A stretch of 57,988 nt of DNA from Streptomyces sp. NRRL S-31. Lineage in GTDB: Bacteria; Actinomycetota; Actinomycetes; Streptomycetales; Streptomycetaceae. Of the stretch, positions 16,095 through 24,940 are shown one piece after another (the stretch's first letter is position 1; every line of letters begins with the position of its first letter). The notes below the pieces were generated by a model. It saw only the letters and a program-made list of their open reading frames with translations. It was not told the origin of the DNA and did no database searches. The stretch covers positions 1-57,988 of the forward strand of contig NZ_JOCB01000047.1 in NCBI RefSeq assembly GCF_000718775.1. Direction: 5' to 3'. Both the position numbers and the translations under genes were made by a program.

Positions 16095-16934
16095 ATGACC
16101 AGCGAACTCTCCGAGACACCGAAGCCCGCGCGGGACGTCGGCGGTCCCGCCTGGCACCCGCGACTCCGCCGTCTGAACAAGGTCCCCGAGGTCACCGTCT
16201 ACTTCTGGATCATCAAGGTCCTGTGCACGACGGTCGGCGAGACCGCGGCCGACCTGCTCAACGAGAAGGCCGGGCTCGGCCTGACGGGCGTGTCGGTGCT
16301 GATGAGCGCCCTCCTCGCGGTCGCCCTGGCCGTCCAGTTCCGCACGCGCGCCTACCGGGCCGGCGCGTACTGGCTCGCGGTGGCCCTGATCAGCGTCGTC
16401 GGCACGCTGATCAGCGACAACCTGACCGACAACGTGGGCGTACCCCTGGAGACCAGCACCGCCGTGTTCGCGGTCCTCCTCGCGGTCGTGTTCGTGGTCT
16501 GGCACCGGCGGGAGCGGACCCTCTCCATCCACAGCGTCGACTCCACCAGCAGGGAGGCGTTCTACTGGCTGGCCGTTCTGTTCACCTTCGCCCTCGGTAC
16601 CGCGGCGGGCGACCTGGTCTCCGAGCGTATGGACCTCGGTTACCGGCTCTCCGCGGTCCTCTTCGCCCTGGCCATCGCGGCCGTGGCGATAGCCCGCTTC
16701 ACTCTCGGCCTGAACGCGGTGTGGAGCTTCTGGACCGCCTACGTCCTCACCCGCCCGCTGGGTGCCTCGATCGGCGACTACCTCTCCCAGCCGTCCGGCG
16801 ACGGCGGCCTCGGGTTCGGCACCGTCGCCACGAGCGGGCTCTTCCTCGCGGTCGTCCTCGGCCTGGTCATGTACCTGACGGTGACCCGCAAGGACGTCGC
16901 GGAACCGGCGCGCGAGCCGCGGCGGGCTGCCTGA
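16095..16934 (+). CDS. Polytopic membrane protein of unknown function, paralogue 2 (COG4705-like)
   Basis: 279 residues with about eight hydrophobic helices. The four repeats [FY]W-x9-G-x4-D are all present: VGETAAD, VGTLISD, LGTAAGD, LGASIGD. It is close to paralogue 1 from KVPEVTVYFWIIKVL to TRKDVAEPAR. It is divergent from the two-component operon and is preceded by the TCAGG direct-repeat box. No ribosome site is visible and the transcript may be leaderless. No function is recognised; the conserved intramembrane aspartates favour a cation-translocating role, as inference only. Confidence 0.82.
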   Translation: MTSELSETPKPARDVGGPAWHPRLRRLNKVPEVTVYFWIIKVLCTTVGETAADLLNEKAGLGLTGVSVLMSALLAVALAVQFRTRAYRAGAYWLAVALISVVGTLISDNLTDNVGVPLETSTAVFAVLLAVVFVVWHRRERTLSIHSVDSTSREAFYWLAVLFTFALGTAAGDLVSERMDLGYRLSAVLFALAIAAVAIARFTLGLNAVWSFWTAYVLTRPLGASIGDYLSQPSGDGGLGFGTVATSGLFLAVVLGLVMYLTVTRKDVAEPAREPRRAA

Positions 16935-16950
16935 GCGGGCCGGCGGGCGT

Positions 16951-16982
16951 TCAGGCAGCGTTCAGGCGATCGTTGGCAGGGT
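16951..16982 (+). promoter_or_regulatory. Direct-repeat box and -10 element before membrane-protein paralogue 3
   Basis: TCAGG at 16951 and 16962, with GCG in the spacer. CAGGGT (16977-16982) follows after 10 nt, in the same arrangement as before paralogue 2. It lies 17 bp after the stop of paralogue 2 and about 100 bp before the start of paralogue 3. Confidence 0.6.
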
Positions 16983-17083
16983 GATCCACCACGACCGTCC
17001 AGCGCGCTCGGCCGTATGCCCTGGGGGCGTCCGTCCTCTCCGCGGGGACGGGCGCCCTCCCCCACGAACAGGAGTGTCCGACC

Positions 17084-18013
17084 TTGGAGAACCCGGAAGT
17101 CCTCACCGACTCCGACGCCGCAGGAACGAGCGGGCGGGCCGCGACCACGGCCAAGTCGGTGATGAAGAAGCTCCCCGAGGTCACCCTCGCCTTCTGGATC
17201 ATGAAGATCGCGGCGACGACCCTGGGCGAGACGGCCGGTGACCTCTTCGCCCAGACCCTGAAGCTCGGGTACTTCCTCACCACGACCGCGCTGTTCCTGA
17301 TCTTCGTGGTGACCCTGGTCGTGCAGCTGCGCTCCCGGCGCTACAACCCGTATCTCTACTGGACGGTCATCCTGTCGACCAGCATGGCCGGCACCACGAT
17401 GTCCGACTTCATGAACCGCGACGCCAGCGCCAGGTACCTCCAGCACGGCGCCACCTCACTGGGCTGGGGACCCCAGGGCCTCGGCCTCGGCTACCCGACG
17501 GGCGCGGCGATCCTGATCTCGCTCCTGGTCGTCATCTTCGCCGTCTGGAAGCTGACCGGAATGACCTTCGTCATCCGTGACATCGTCAGCTTCCGCGGGG
17601 AGGCGCTGTTCTGGTCGGCGATCCTCGTCTCCAACACACTCGGCACCTCGCTGGGCGACTTCCTGTCCGACAGCTCGGGCCTCGGCTACGCCGGCGGGGC
17701 GGCTCTCGTGACCGGCGTCCTGCTGGTGCTGCTGGCCCTGATGAAGGTGCCCGCGGTGCCGAACGTGCTGCTGTTCTGGATCGCCTTCGTGCTGACCCGC
17801 CCGCTCGGCGCCACCGCCGGCGACTTCCTGACCAAGCCGGTCGCCAAGGGCGGACTCGACCTCGGTACGGCCGGTTCGTCAGCCGTCCTGCTGGCCGTGC
17901 TGCTCGGCCTGACGGCGTACGCCCACGCCCGGGAGCGCCGCGACCGCGCCTCGTCCCCGGCCCTGCCACCGGAGACCGGCGGGCACGACCGGCTCACCGA
18001 GCGGTCCGGCTGA
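17084..18013 (+). CDS. Polytopic membrane protein of unknown function, paralogue 3 (COG4705-like)
   Basis: 309 residues. The four [FY]W-x9-G-x4-D repeats read LGETAGD, AGTTMSD, LGTSLGD and LGATAGD. It is longer than the others owing to an insertion of about 25 residues after the second repeat (around GATSLGWGPQGLGLGY). The TTG at 17084 was chosen because AGGAG stands 9 nt upstream. It shares the TCAGG box with the other two paralogues, so the three are probably one regulon under the adjacent response regulator. Confidence 0.82.
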   Translation: MENPEVLTDSDAAGTSGRAATTAKSVMKKLPEVTLAFWIMKIAATTLGETAGDLFAQTLKLGYFLTTTALFLIFVVTLVVQLRSRRYNPYLYWTVILSTSMAGTTMSDFMNRDASARYLQHGATSLGWGPQGLGLGYPTGAAILISLLVVIFAVWKLTGMTFVIRDIVSFRGEALFWSAILVSNTLGTSLGDFLSDSSGLGYAGGAALVTGVLLVLLALMKVPAVPNVLLFWIAFVLTRPLGATAGDFLTKPVAKGGLDLGTAGSSAVLLAVLLGLTAYAHARERRDRASSPALPPETGGHDRLTERSG

Positions 18014-18046
18014 GCAGAGGACCCGGGACCACCGCCGACCGCTCCG

Positions 18047-20428
18047 CTACCGTGCCCGCTCCCGGAGTTCGCGCAGTTCGGCGGCGGCCTCCTCCTGGCG
18101 GGGGTGGTTCAGTTCGCGGAGCGCGTCGTGGGCGGCGAGCAGGGTCTCGTGGGCCTCGTCGTAGCGGGCCAGCCGGCCGAGGACGATCCCGAGGTCGAGC
18201 CGGGTGGGTTCGGCCCAGGCCGCCATGTTGACCGTCTCGAAGGTCTCCAGCGCCTGCCGGAGCGGCAGTTCGGCCTCCGCCCAGCGTCCCAGCGCCGCGA
18301 GGTCGTTGCCGATGTGCTGACGGGCCGCCCCGAGGTAGGCGGTGATCAGTTCGGCGGGCGCCCCGGACACCTGCGCCTGGCAGATCGCCTCGCTGCGCCG
18401 GTGCATGGCCAGGGCCTCCTCGGCGTCGCCCGCCTGGCGCAGGTGGATGCCCAGCAGGTTGAGGCTGGAGAGCTCGGCCAGGCGGCCCTGGGTGGAAGTC
18501 TCGTCGGCGAGGCAGGCGGCGGAGTCGCGCAGCCGGGCTATGGCTTCCTCGACTCGGCCGGTGCGACGCAGCGCCGACGCCCCGTAGCCCAGCGCCCAGC
18601 CCGTCTGGAGCCGGTCCCCGATCTCACGCGCCACCGCCAGGGCGGCGTCGGCGGCGACGAGGGAGGCATGCGGATCATGGACGCACGTGTTGTACGCCCA
18701 GGCCAGGAAGTTGAGCTGAACGGCCTCGTCCCGCCGGCTGCCCAGGGCGCGGGCCGCGTCGACCCCGCACCGGAACACCTCCACCCACAACTCCCAGTGC
18801 TGGTTGAGGTCGGAGAACCAGTGCATCGCCTCGGCCGTGTCGAGCACCTGCCGGTGCCGCCCCGCGGCCTGCGCCCGGTGCAGGGCCGCGAGCCACTGGG
18901 TCCGCTCGGCCTCCAGCCACGCGCGGGCCTCGTCACGGTCGGCGGGCGCCCCGGCGGGATCGGGATCGTCGTCCGGGGCGTCCCGGTGGCGGTCGGCGTC
19001 GAAGCGCAGCGCGGCGGCGGTGGCCCGGCGCAGCATCCACCGCGCCGTGCGGTCCAGCGCGGCGCCGACCACCGCGCTGCCGTCCTCGGCGGCCAGCTGT
19101 TCGGTGGCGAAGAGCTTGACGAGGTCGTGGAAGCGGTAGCGCTCGGCCGTGGCGTCGGGCTGGAGCAGACCGGCGTCCGCCAACTCCTCGGCGTACCGGG
19201 CCACTCGACCGACCGGCAGATCGGCCAGCAGGGCGGCGGTCTCCGGGCTGAACTCGCCTCCGGCGGCCAGGGAGGCCCGGCGCAGGACGGTCCGGACGGC
19301 CGGCGACAACTGCCGGTAGGACAGGGCGAAAGCCGCCCGCACCTGGAGATCGCCGACCTGGAGGGTGTCCAGCCGCCGTCCCTCCCGGGCCAGTTGGGCG
19401 GCCAGTTTGCCGATGCGCTCGTGGGGCCGGCCGGCGAGACGCTGCCCGGCGATCCGTACGGCCAGGGGCAGGCAGCCGCACAACTCCACGAGGTCGCGGG
19501 CGGCCTGGGCCTCCTGCCGTACCCGCTCCGGGCCGACGATGAGGCCCAGCATCTCGACGGCCTCCTCCCGCCGCAGCAGCGCCAGGTCGATCCGGTGGAC
19601 CGCCTCCAGACCGGCCAGCGCGTGACGGCTGGTGACGATCGTCAGACAGCGCCCGGCGCCGGGCAGCAGCGGGCGGACCTGGTCCTCGCTCGCCGCGTTG
19701 TCCAGCACCAGCAGCAGCCGCCGGTCGCGGACCACGGACCGCAGGAGTCCCGACCGGTCCTCGGCCGAGGCCGGGATCGCGCGCTCGGCCACGCCGACCG
19801 CCCGCAGCAGCGAGCCGAGGGCGTCGCGCGGGGTGGTCGGCTCCGGGTCCATCCCGTGCAGGTCGACCGCCAGTTGCCCGTCCGGGAAGTGCGGCGCGAG
19901 ACGGTACGCGGCGTGCACGGCGAAGGCGGTCTTGCCCAGGCCCGGCTGACCCGACACCACGCTGACCGGGGAACAGGCGGGGGCGGCGCCCTCCACCAGG
20001 GCGAGCAACCGGGCCAGGGCCGGCCCGCGAGCGACGAAGTCGCCGATGTCCCGCGGCAGGGCGAGGGTGTTGTGGGCCCGCGGCCCGACGGCCGGCCGCG
20101 GACGGGGCCTGCCCAGGCAGGCCGCCCGTTCCAGCTCGGCGGCGGTGTCCTCGTCCAGGCCCAGCCCGGCGGCCAGGGCCTGTACGGTGCGCCGCTGCGG
20201 TCCCCGGGAGCGGCCCCGCTCCAGATCCGCCAGCGCGCGCACGCTCACCCCCGCGGCGTGAGAGAGCCGCTCCTGGCTCATCCCGGCGCGCGTGCGCAGG
20301 GCCACCAGCATGGGCCCGAATGCCTCGGCGACCGGTTCGGCGGCCGTCCCGCCCCTGTCGTGTCCCCCTTGCGCGGCCTGGTCCGGGCCCCTGCCGTGTG
20401 CCCTCTGCGCGGCCTGGTCCGGGCCCAT
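18047..20428 (-). CDS. XRE/NB-ARC/TPR regulator (AfsR-like STAND protein)
   Basis: 793 residues. An XRE helix-turn-helix (RTRAGMSQERLSHAAGVS and following) near residues 42-95 precedes an NB-ARC ATPase with Walker A GQPGLGKTAF (about 160) and Walker B LLLVLDNA (about 236). A winged-helix segment and C-terminal TPR-type helices follow (TGWALGYGASALRRTGR, LDLGIVLGRLARYDEA). Unlike AfsR or SARPs it has no BTAD domain. The ATG at 20428 is favoured by AAGGGG 8 nt upstream; a longer start at 20506 would add a repetitive Arg/Gly region. It is divergent from the lanthipeptide synthetase and may control it. Confidence 0.85.
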   Translation of the reverse strand: MGPDQAAQRAHGRGPDQAAQGGHDRGGTAAEPVAEAFGPMLVALRTRAGMSQERLSHAAGVSVRALADLERGRSRGPQRRTVQALAAGLGLDEDTAAELERAACLGRPRPRPAVGPRAHNTLALPRDIGDFVARGPALARLLALVEGAAPACSPVSVVSGQPGLGKTAFAVHAAYRLAPHFPDGQLAVDLHGMDPEPTTPRDALGSLLRAVGVAERAIPASAEDRSGLLRSVVRDRRLLLVLDNAASEDQVRPLLPGAGRCLTIVTSRHALAGLEAVHRIDLALLRREEAVEMLGLIVGPERVRQEAQAARDLVELCGCLPLAVRIAGQRLAGRPHERIGKLAAQLAREGRRLDTLQVGDLQVRAAFALSYRQLSPAVRTVLRRASLAAGGEFSPETAALLADLPVGRVARYAEELADAGLLQPDATAERYRFHDLVKLFATEQLAAEDGSAVVGAALDRTARWMLRRATAAALRFDADRHRDAPDDDPDPAGAPADRDEARAWLEAERTQWLAALHRAQAAGRHRQVLDTAEAMHWFSDLNQHWELWVEVFRCGVDAARALGSRRDEAVQLNFLAWAYNTCVHDPHASLVAADAALAVAREIGDRLQTGWALGYGASALRRTGRVEEAIARLRDSAACLADETSTQGRLAELSSLNLLGIHLRQAGDAEEALAMHRRSEAICQAQVSGAPAELITAYLGAARQHIGNDLAALGRWAEAELPLRQALETFETVNMAAWAEPTRLDLGIVLGRLARYDEAHETLLAAHDALRELNHPRQEEAAAELRELRERAR

Positions 20429-20617
20429 GTCGTGTTCCCCTTGCTCGGCCCGGCCCGGGTCCAGTCGCGTTCGCGCTGCTCGGCCCGGCCCGGGTCGCTG
20501 TCGCACGTCCCCCGTTCAGCCTGGTCAGGGCGTGGAGACGATCTTCCGGCAGAAGTATGACGGGCCGTAGATCCGCCGGGGGAACTGCCTGGTGCCGCAA
20601 CGGGCCTGACTGATCAA

Positions 20618-20636
20618 CTTGTTCTGCCCACACAAG
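20618..20636. promoter_or_regulatory. CTTGT-N9-ACAAG inverted repeat, operator candidate
   Basis: Located in the 340-bp divergent region (20429-20769) between the NB-ARC regulator and the lanthipeptide synthetase. CTTGT (20618-20622) and ACAAG (20632-20636) are the only clear dyad I see there. A direct role is untested. Confidence 0.3.
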
Positions 20637-20769
20637 AGGCCGGCCCGCCCGCGGATCCCCGGCATCGTCCGGAACGGCGGCCGTCACGGCCCCCGCGTCC
20701 GGAGGGCCGACACCGGGGCCGGGGTGATCCGAATCACGTCGTCCGCACGCCCATGAAGGAGAGGAACGC

Positions 20770-23325
20770 GTGGAGAAAGCCAACCATCTCGCCTACTGCC
20801 GAGCGGGCGTACGGTTCTACGACCACCCGCGCGGCTCCCGGGCCGGCACGCCGTTCCCGGCCGCCGAGCGCCCCGCGCCGGCCGGCTGGCGCCGCGTCGA
20901 GAACGCGAACTGGGTGTACCTCAGCCCCGAGGACGCCCGACTCCCCGACCAGGGCTGGAAGATCCACGTGTCGGCCACGGCCGACGACGCGGCCGAGATC
21001 ATCGACGTGGTGTGGGACTACTGCCTGTCCCGTTCCCTGACCTTCAAGTTCCTGCCGAACCAGCGGGTCCACCAGTCCACGAACGGCAAGTACGCGCCCC
21101 GCGGCAGCAGCGGCAAGCTCATCACGCTGTACCCGGTCGACGACGCCGACCTCAAGGGCGTCCTCGAGGAACTGGAGCCCCTGCTCAGCGCGTACCGGGG
21201 CCCGTACATCCTCAGCGACCTGAGGTGGCGGCGAGGGCCCCTCTACCTGCGCTACGGAGGCTTCGCCCGCCGCGAATGCCTGTCCGCGAGCGGTGAGCGG
21301 ACGGCGGCCGTCGCCCGCCCCGACGGGGTACTCGTCCCCGACGAGCGCACCCCGGTCTTCCGGATCCCCGACTGGGCGCCGGTACCCGACTTCGTCGCCG
21401 AGCAGATCGCCGCCGGACGCGCGACCGAGGACGAACCCGCCTTCCCCTACACCATGGAGAAGGCCCTGCACTACTCCAACGGGGGCGGCATCTACCTCGC
21501 CACCGACAACTCCACGGGGCAGCGGGTGGTACTGCGCGAGGCCCGCCCCCTGGCCGGGCTGGACGGCGCGGGCGACGACGCCGTGACCCGGCTGCACCGG
21601 GAAGCCGAGACGCTGCGCCGCCTCGCCCACCTGACTTGCGTTCCCGCGCTGCTGGGCACGTTCACCGCCTGGGAGCACCACTTCCTGGTGCAGGAGTACA
21701 TCGAGGGCCGGACGCTTCAGCAGTTCACGGCCACCGAAAACCCGCTGACCGCGCCGGGCCGCGACGCACGGCGGCGCCAGGAGTACGTGGACACCGTGCT
21801 GGACATCCTCGACCAGCTCGAACGCGTCCTGGAGGACGTCCACGCCACCGGAACCGTCTTCGGCGACCTGAGCCCCAGCAACGTGATGATCCGCCCCGAC
21901 GGACGCGTCGCGCTCATCGACTTCGAGATCGCCTACCGGCCCGGCACCGACGACCCGGACCCCAGCATCGCCACCCCCGGCTTCGTCGCCGCGCACGCCA
22001 CCGGCTTCGACCGCGACCGCTACGCCCTGGACAGCCTGCGGCTGGCGCTGTTCCTGCCGCTGACCACGACGCTCGACCTCGACCCGGCCCGGGCCGGCCG
22101 GCTCGCCGACGCGGCGGCCGGACTCTTCCCCCTCCCGGACGGGTGGACCGACCGCGTACGCGACGCGCTGACCCCTCCCGGTGTCACGGCCCGCACCGAC
22201 CGGACGGCGGACGACCTGTTCGCCGCCGCCGCGGACGACCCCGGCTCCTCGGCCGCCCGCGAACTGGAGCGGGCCCTGGTCACCGCCATCCGGGCCAGTG
22301 CCACCCCCGAACGTACCGACCGGCTCTTCCCCGGCGAGCCCGGCGCCCTGCACGACGGCGGCTACACCCTCGCCCACGGCGCCGCGGGCGTCCTGTACGC
22401 CCTGACCGCCACCGGGCACGAGACCGACCCCGCACACCACGAGTGGCTGTGGCAGGCCGCCCACCGTGCCGGACAGCCCCGTCCGGGCCTCTACGACGGC
22501 CTGCACGGCGCCGCCCACACCCTGAGCCTCCTGAACCGCCCCGACCAGGCCCTCGACCTGCTGGACCGAGCCGCCGACCGCACCACCGACGCGACTCCGT
22601 CCGGCCTGTACGACGGGCTGGCGGGCATCGGACTCAACCTGCGCCGGCTCGCCCGGGCCCTCGACACACCCGCCCTGCACACACAAGCCCTGGAGACCGG
22701 CGAGCGCCTCGCCGCACGACTGGGCGGGGTCAGGCGGGCCCCCGCCGGCCGCACCGGGCTCATGCGCGGCTGGAGCGGACCGGCCCTGCTCTTCCTCGGC
22801 CTGTACGAGGACACCGGCGAGAGCCGGTACCTGGACCTGGCGCGCCGGGCCGTCCAGCTCGACCTAAACCGCCTCCCCGGCACCGCCACCACGCCCGCAC
22901 CGAGCGACGGAACACGACCGGCGCCCACCCTCGGGGCCGGCCGCGCGGGCGTCGCCGTCGCCCTCGCCGCCTACCTGCGGCACCGTCCCGAGGAAGCGCT
23001 CACCGACACCCTGGACGCCCTGCACACCGCCCTGGACCTGGACTTCACCGTCTACAGCGGGCTCCTCGCCGGACGGGCCGGCCTCGCCGCCGCCCTCGCG
23101 CACAACCGCGCCGCCGAGCGTGATCCCCGACTGGCGGCCGCCCTCACCGGCCACCTGCGCGACCTCGCCTGGCACGCGCTGCCCCACGAAGGCGGCATCG
23201 CCACCTTCGGCGCCCAGAACATGCGCCTGTCCATGGACCTGGCCACCGGTACGGCGGGCGTCCTCCACGCCCTGCACACCGTCGCCGGCCGCCTGCCCGT
23301 CCTGCCCCTGATCCCCCGCCCCTGA
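20770..23325 (+). CDS. lanKC: Class III lanthipeptide synthetase (LanKC)
   Basis: 851 residues with the three class III domains in order. The N-terminal phosphoSer/Thr lyase spans about 1-220. The Ser/Thr kinase (about 230-500) has catalytic FGDLSPSN (Asp366) and LIDFE (Asp384) in place of HRD and DFG. The cyclase-like domain spans about 530-851. Where LanC and class IV LanL carry Cys/Cys-His zinc ligands, this protein has MRGWSGPALLF and SMDLATGTAGVL, so it is class III, not IV. It dehydrates and cyclises Ser/Thr/Cys in the precursor encoded 173 nt downstream. GTG start with GGAG 8 nt upstream. No exporter or leader peptidase is adjacent. Confidence 0.93.
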   Translation: MEKANHLAYCRAGVRFYDHPRGSRAGTPFPAAERPAPAGWRRVENANWVYLSPEDARLPDQGWKIHVSATADDAAEIIDVVWDYCLSRSLTFKFLPNQRVHQSTNGKYAPRGSSGKLITLYPVDDADLKGVLEELEPLLSAYRGPYILSDLRWRRGPLYLRYGGFARRECLSASGERTAAVARPDGVLVPDERTPVFRIPDWAPVPDFVAEQIAAGRATEDEPAFPYTMEKALHYSNGGGIYLATDNSTGQRVVLREARPLAGLDGAGDDAVTRLHREAETLRRLAHLTCVPALLGTFTAWEHHFLVQEYIEGRTLQQFTATENPLTAPGRDARRRQEYVDTVLDILDQLERVLEDVHATGTVFGDLSPSNVMIRPDGRVALIDFEIAYRPGTDDPDPSIATPGFVAAHATGFDRDRYALDSLRLALFLPLTTTLDLDPARAGRLADAAAGLFPLPDGWTDRVRDALTPPGVTARTDRTADDLFAAAADDPGSSAARELERALVTAIRASATPERTDRLFPGEPGALHDGGYTLAHGAAGVLYALTATGHETDPAHHEWLWQAAHRAGQPRPGLYDGLHGAAHTLSLLNRPDQALDLLDRAADRTTDATPSGLYDGLAGIGLNLRRLARALDTPALHTQALETGERLAARLGGVRRAPAGRTGLMRGWSGPALLFLGLYEDTGESRYLDLARRAVQLDLNRLPGTATTPAPSDGTRPAPTLGAGRAGVAVALAAYLRHRPEEALTDTLDALHTALDLDFTVYSGLLAGRAGLAAALAHNRAAERDPRLAAALTGHLRDLAWHALPHEGGIATFGAQNMRLSMDLATGTAGVLHALHTVAGRLPVLPLIPRP

Positions 23326-23343
23326 GGAACGAGAGGACCGATC

Positions 23344-23430
23344 GTGACCGCACACGCCCCACCACCGCGGAACGCCGACGAGACGCACCACCGAAGACGC
23401 CGCACACCGGCACGGGGCAAGTGGCCATAG
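23344..23430 (+). CDS. Possible 28-residue peptide between lanKC and lanA
   Basis: A GTG start with GAGAGG 8 nt upstream opens a 28-residue, His/Arg/Pro-rich frame ending in TAG, just after the synthetase stop. It has no leader motif, Cys or membrane segment. It may be a small translated remnant of a gene once lying between synthetase and precursor, or chance. Confidence 0.25.
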   Translation: MTAHAPPPRNADETHHRRRRTPARGKWP

Positions 23431-23498
23431 CCCCGTGACACCGGGCCGTCCCCGACGGCTCACCTTCCCTGTTCGTTCACGTCACAAGGAGAACCTCC

Positions 23499-23612
23499 AT
23501 GAACGCGATCCTCGACCTCCAGATCCTCACCCCGCAGGCCGACTCGGAGGAGCTGGACGGCGCCATCGGTCAGAGCAGCACCATCTGGTTCTGCCACACC
23601 GACGTCAAGTAA
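23499..23612 (+). CDS. lanA: Class III lanthipeptide precursor
   Basis: 37 residues. AAGGAG lies 7 nt before the ATG. The leader carries AILDLQIL (residues 3-10), the (L/I)LDLQ recognition motif of class III precursors. The likely core is near the C-terminus, GQSSTIWFCHTDVK, with Ser26, Ser27, Thr28 and a single Cys32. Canonical labionin needs Ser/Thr-x-x-Ser/Thr-x(n)-Cys; these residues are contiguous, so a lanthionine or methyllanthionine from Ser27 or Thr28 to Cys32, perhaps with residual dehydroalanine, is more likely. It is followed by a strong terminator, closing the locus. Confidence 0.88.
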   Translation: MNAILDLQILTPQADSEELDGAIGQSSTIWFCHTDVK

Positions 23613-23672
23613 GCGGTGGTTCCGGCTGACACCGGAACGGATCTGACCGTCTGAACCGACGGCGGACCAGGA

Positions 23673-23700
23673 GGGGGGCGGGCCGATCGGCCCGCCCCCC
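23673..23700 (+). terminator. Terminator of the lanthipeptide locus
   Basis: A perfect 12-bp stem (23673-23684 with 23689-23700; arm GGGGGGCGGGCC) with a GATC loop, 60 nt after the precursor stop. This is the strongest hairpin in the window. Confidence 0.85.
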
Positions 23701-23813
23701 ACCAGCATGAGCCGGCGACGGCGCGGACGTTCCCCGTCGGCGCGCAGCGAGGAAGGCGGGAGTTCGACGACAGGGCCTGTTACTCCGTTCGTGGACCGCG
23801 ACTTGACGGGGTG

Positions 23814-24890
23814 TCACACGGCGAGGGGCGAGTCGGGTTCGGTGGCGGCGCCAGCGGGCCCGGGCCCGGTGCGATACCGCTGCGCCACCGCCGCGAAGGC
23901 GGCCTTGGGTTCCCATTCCATGTCGGGGTAGGTCTGCCCCCGGCTCCCTTCGCGGAGTTTGACGATGCCCAGGCCGGCCCGGTCCAAGTCGTCCCTGGGG
24001 TCGCCGTCCGGGCGGTGCGGGTAGCCGGCCAGAGCGAACAGGAACACGAACGCGCTGTCCACGCCCTCGGTCTCGAAGACCTCCAGCAGTTCGCTCAGAT
24101 ACGCGGCCTGGCCGGCCTCGTCACGCTCGTATACGTCCTTCAGCCGTACCGGGGCCCTGGTCTGCGGGTCGTACTCGACCACTTCCAGCACCCGTCCGCC
24201 GCGGTCTCCCGCGCCGCGGTAGGCCGCGGTGCCGAATCCGGTGACGGCGAGCGGCTTCGGGCCTTCGGCCAGGGTGCGCACCGCGTCCCGGAACCGGTCG
24301 GCGACCTCGGCGGAGCGGATCAGCTCGAACGTCATCATGTCGAAGGGAGTCCAGTCGACCTGCTCGAACTGGATGGACGCGTAGGTGAGTCTGCCCCGGA
24401 AGCGCTCGCGGACCGTGGCCGCGGCGTCGCCGAGGAACGCGTTGACGCGCACACCGAGTTCACGCATCGCCTCGGCCCGCCGCTCGGGTCGGCCCATCAG
24501 CTCCTCGACCCGCTCCTCCGGGCTCTCTCCGGGCAGGAACCCGCGGTTCATCACGCTCAGCTCGACCCCTGCGACGAACACGACGACGGCCCCCCGCTGC
24601 CGGAGCCGTTCCGCTCGCTCGGCACAGTCACGGAAGAGCGCGAGGATCCGCTCCGGTTCCAGCTCCAGCGGATAGGGCGAGAACCAGACCTCCAGGCCGA
24701 GTTCGGCGGCGGCACCGGCGGCCGACTCCAGCCGGTCCGGGTCGCCGCCGATGATCTGGACCGCGTTGCAGTGCAGGTCGTCGCGGATGATGGCGAGCTC
24801 GCGCCGGACCACCGCGGGGTCGAAATGCTCGCGGGATATCCGGCCGTGCACGACGAATCCGGTGTCGTAGGTCATTCCTCTTGCCCGCAT
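23814..24890 (-). CDS. TIM-barrel glycoside-hydrolase-like protein (often named abortive infection protein)
   Basis: 358 residues. It starts MRARGMTYDTGFVVHG, with GAGGGG 8 nt upstream of the ATG at 24890. Visible features include CNAVQIIGGDPDRLE, LEVWFSPYPLEL and VFVAGVELSVMNRG, a barrel-like alternation of strands ending in acidic residues. Related actinobacterial proteins are commonly labelled 'abortive infection protein', but I know of no demonstrated function. The aspartates and glutamates at strand ends suggest a hydrolase. It is divergent from a TetR regulator across a palindromic operator, so its expression is probably inducible. Confidence 0.7.
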   Translation of the reverse strand: MRARGMTYDTGFVVHGRISREHFDPAVVRRELAIIRDDLHCNAVQIIGGDPDRLESAAGAAAELGLEVWFSPYPLELEPERILALFRDCAERAERLRQRGAVVVFVAGVELSVMNRGFLPGESPEERVEELMGRPERRAEAMRELGVRVNAFLGDAAATVRERFRGRLTYASIQFEQVDWTPFDMMTFELIRSAEVADRFRDAVRTLAEGPKPLAVTGFGTAAYRGAGDRGGRVLEVVEYDPQTRAPVRLKDVYERDEAGQAAYLSELLEVFETEGVDSAFVFLFALAGYPHRPDGDPRDDLDRAGLGIVKLREGSRGQTYPDMEWEPKAAFAAVAQRYRTGPGPAGAATEPDSPLAV

Positions 24891-24940
24891 GGCGACGTCC
24901 CCTCTGTCGATCTCGGTCGAAGCGAGGCTGACAGGAAAAC

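Noticed and set aside
20770..23325. Class IV (LanL) lanthipeptide synthetase
   Set aside because: The cyclase domain lacks the Cys/Cys-His zinc ligands, and the precursor leader has the class III ILDLQ motif.
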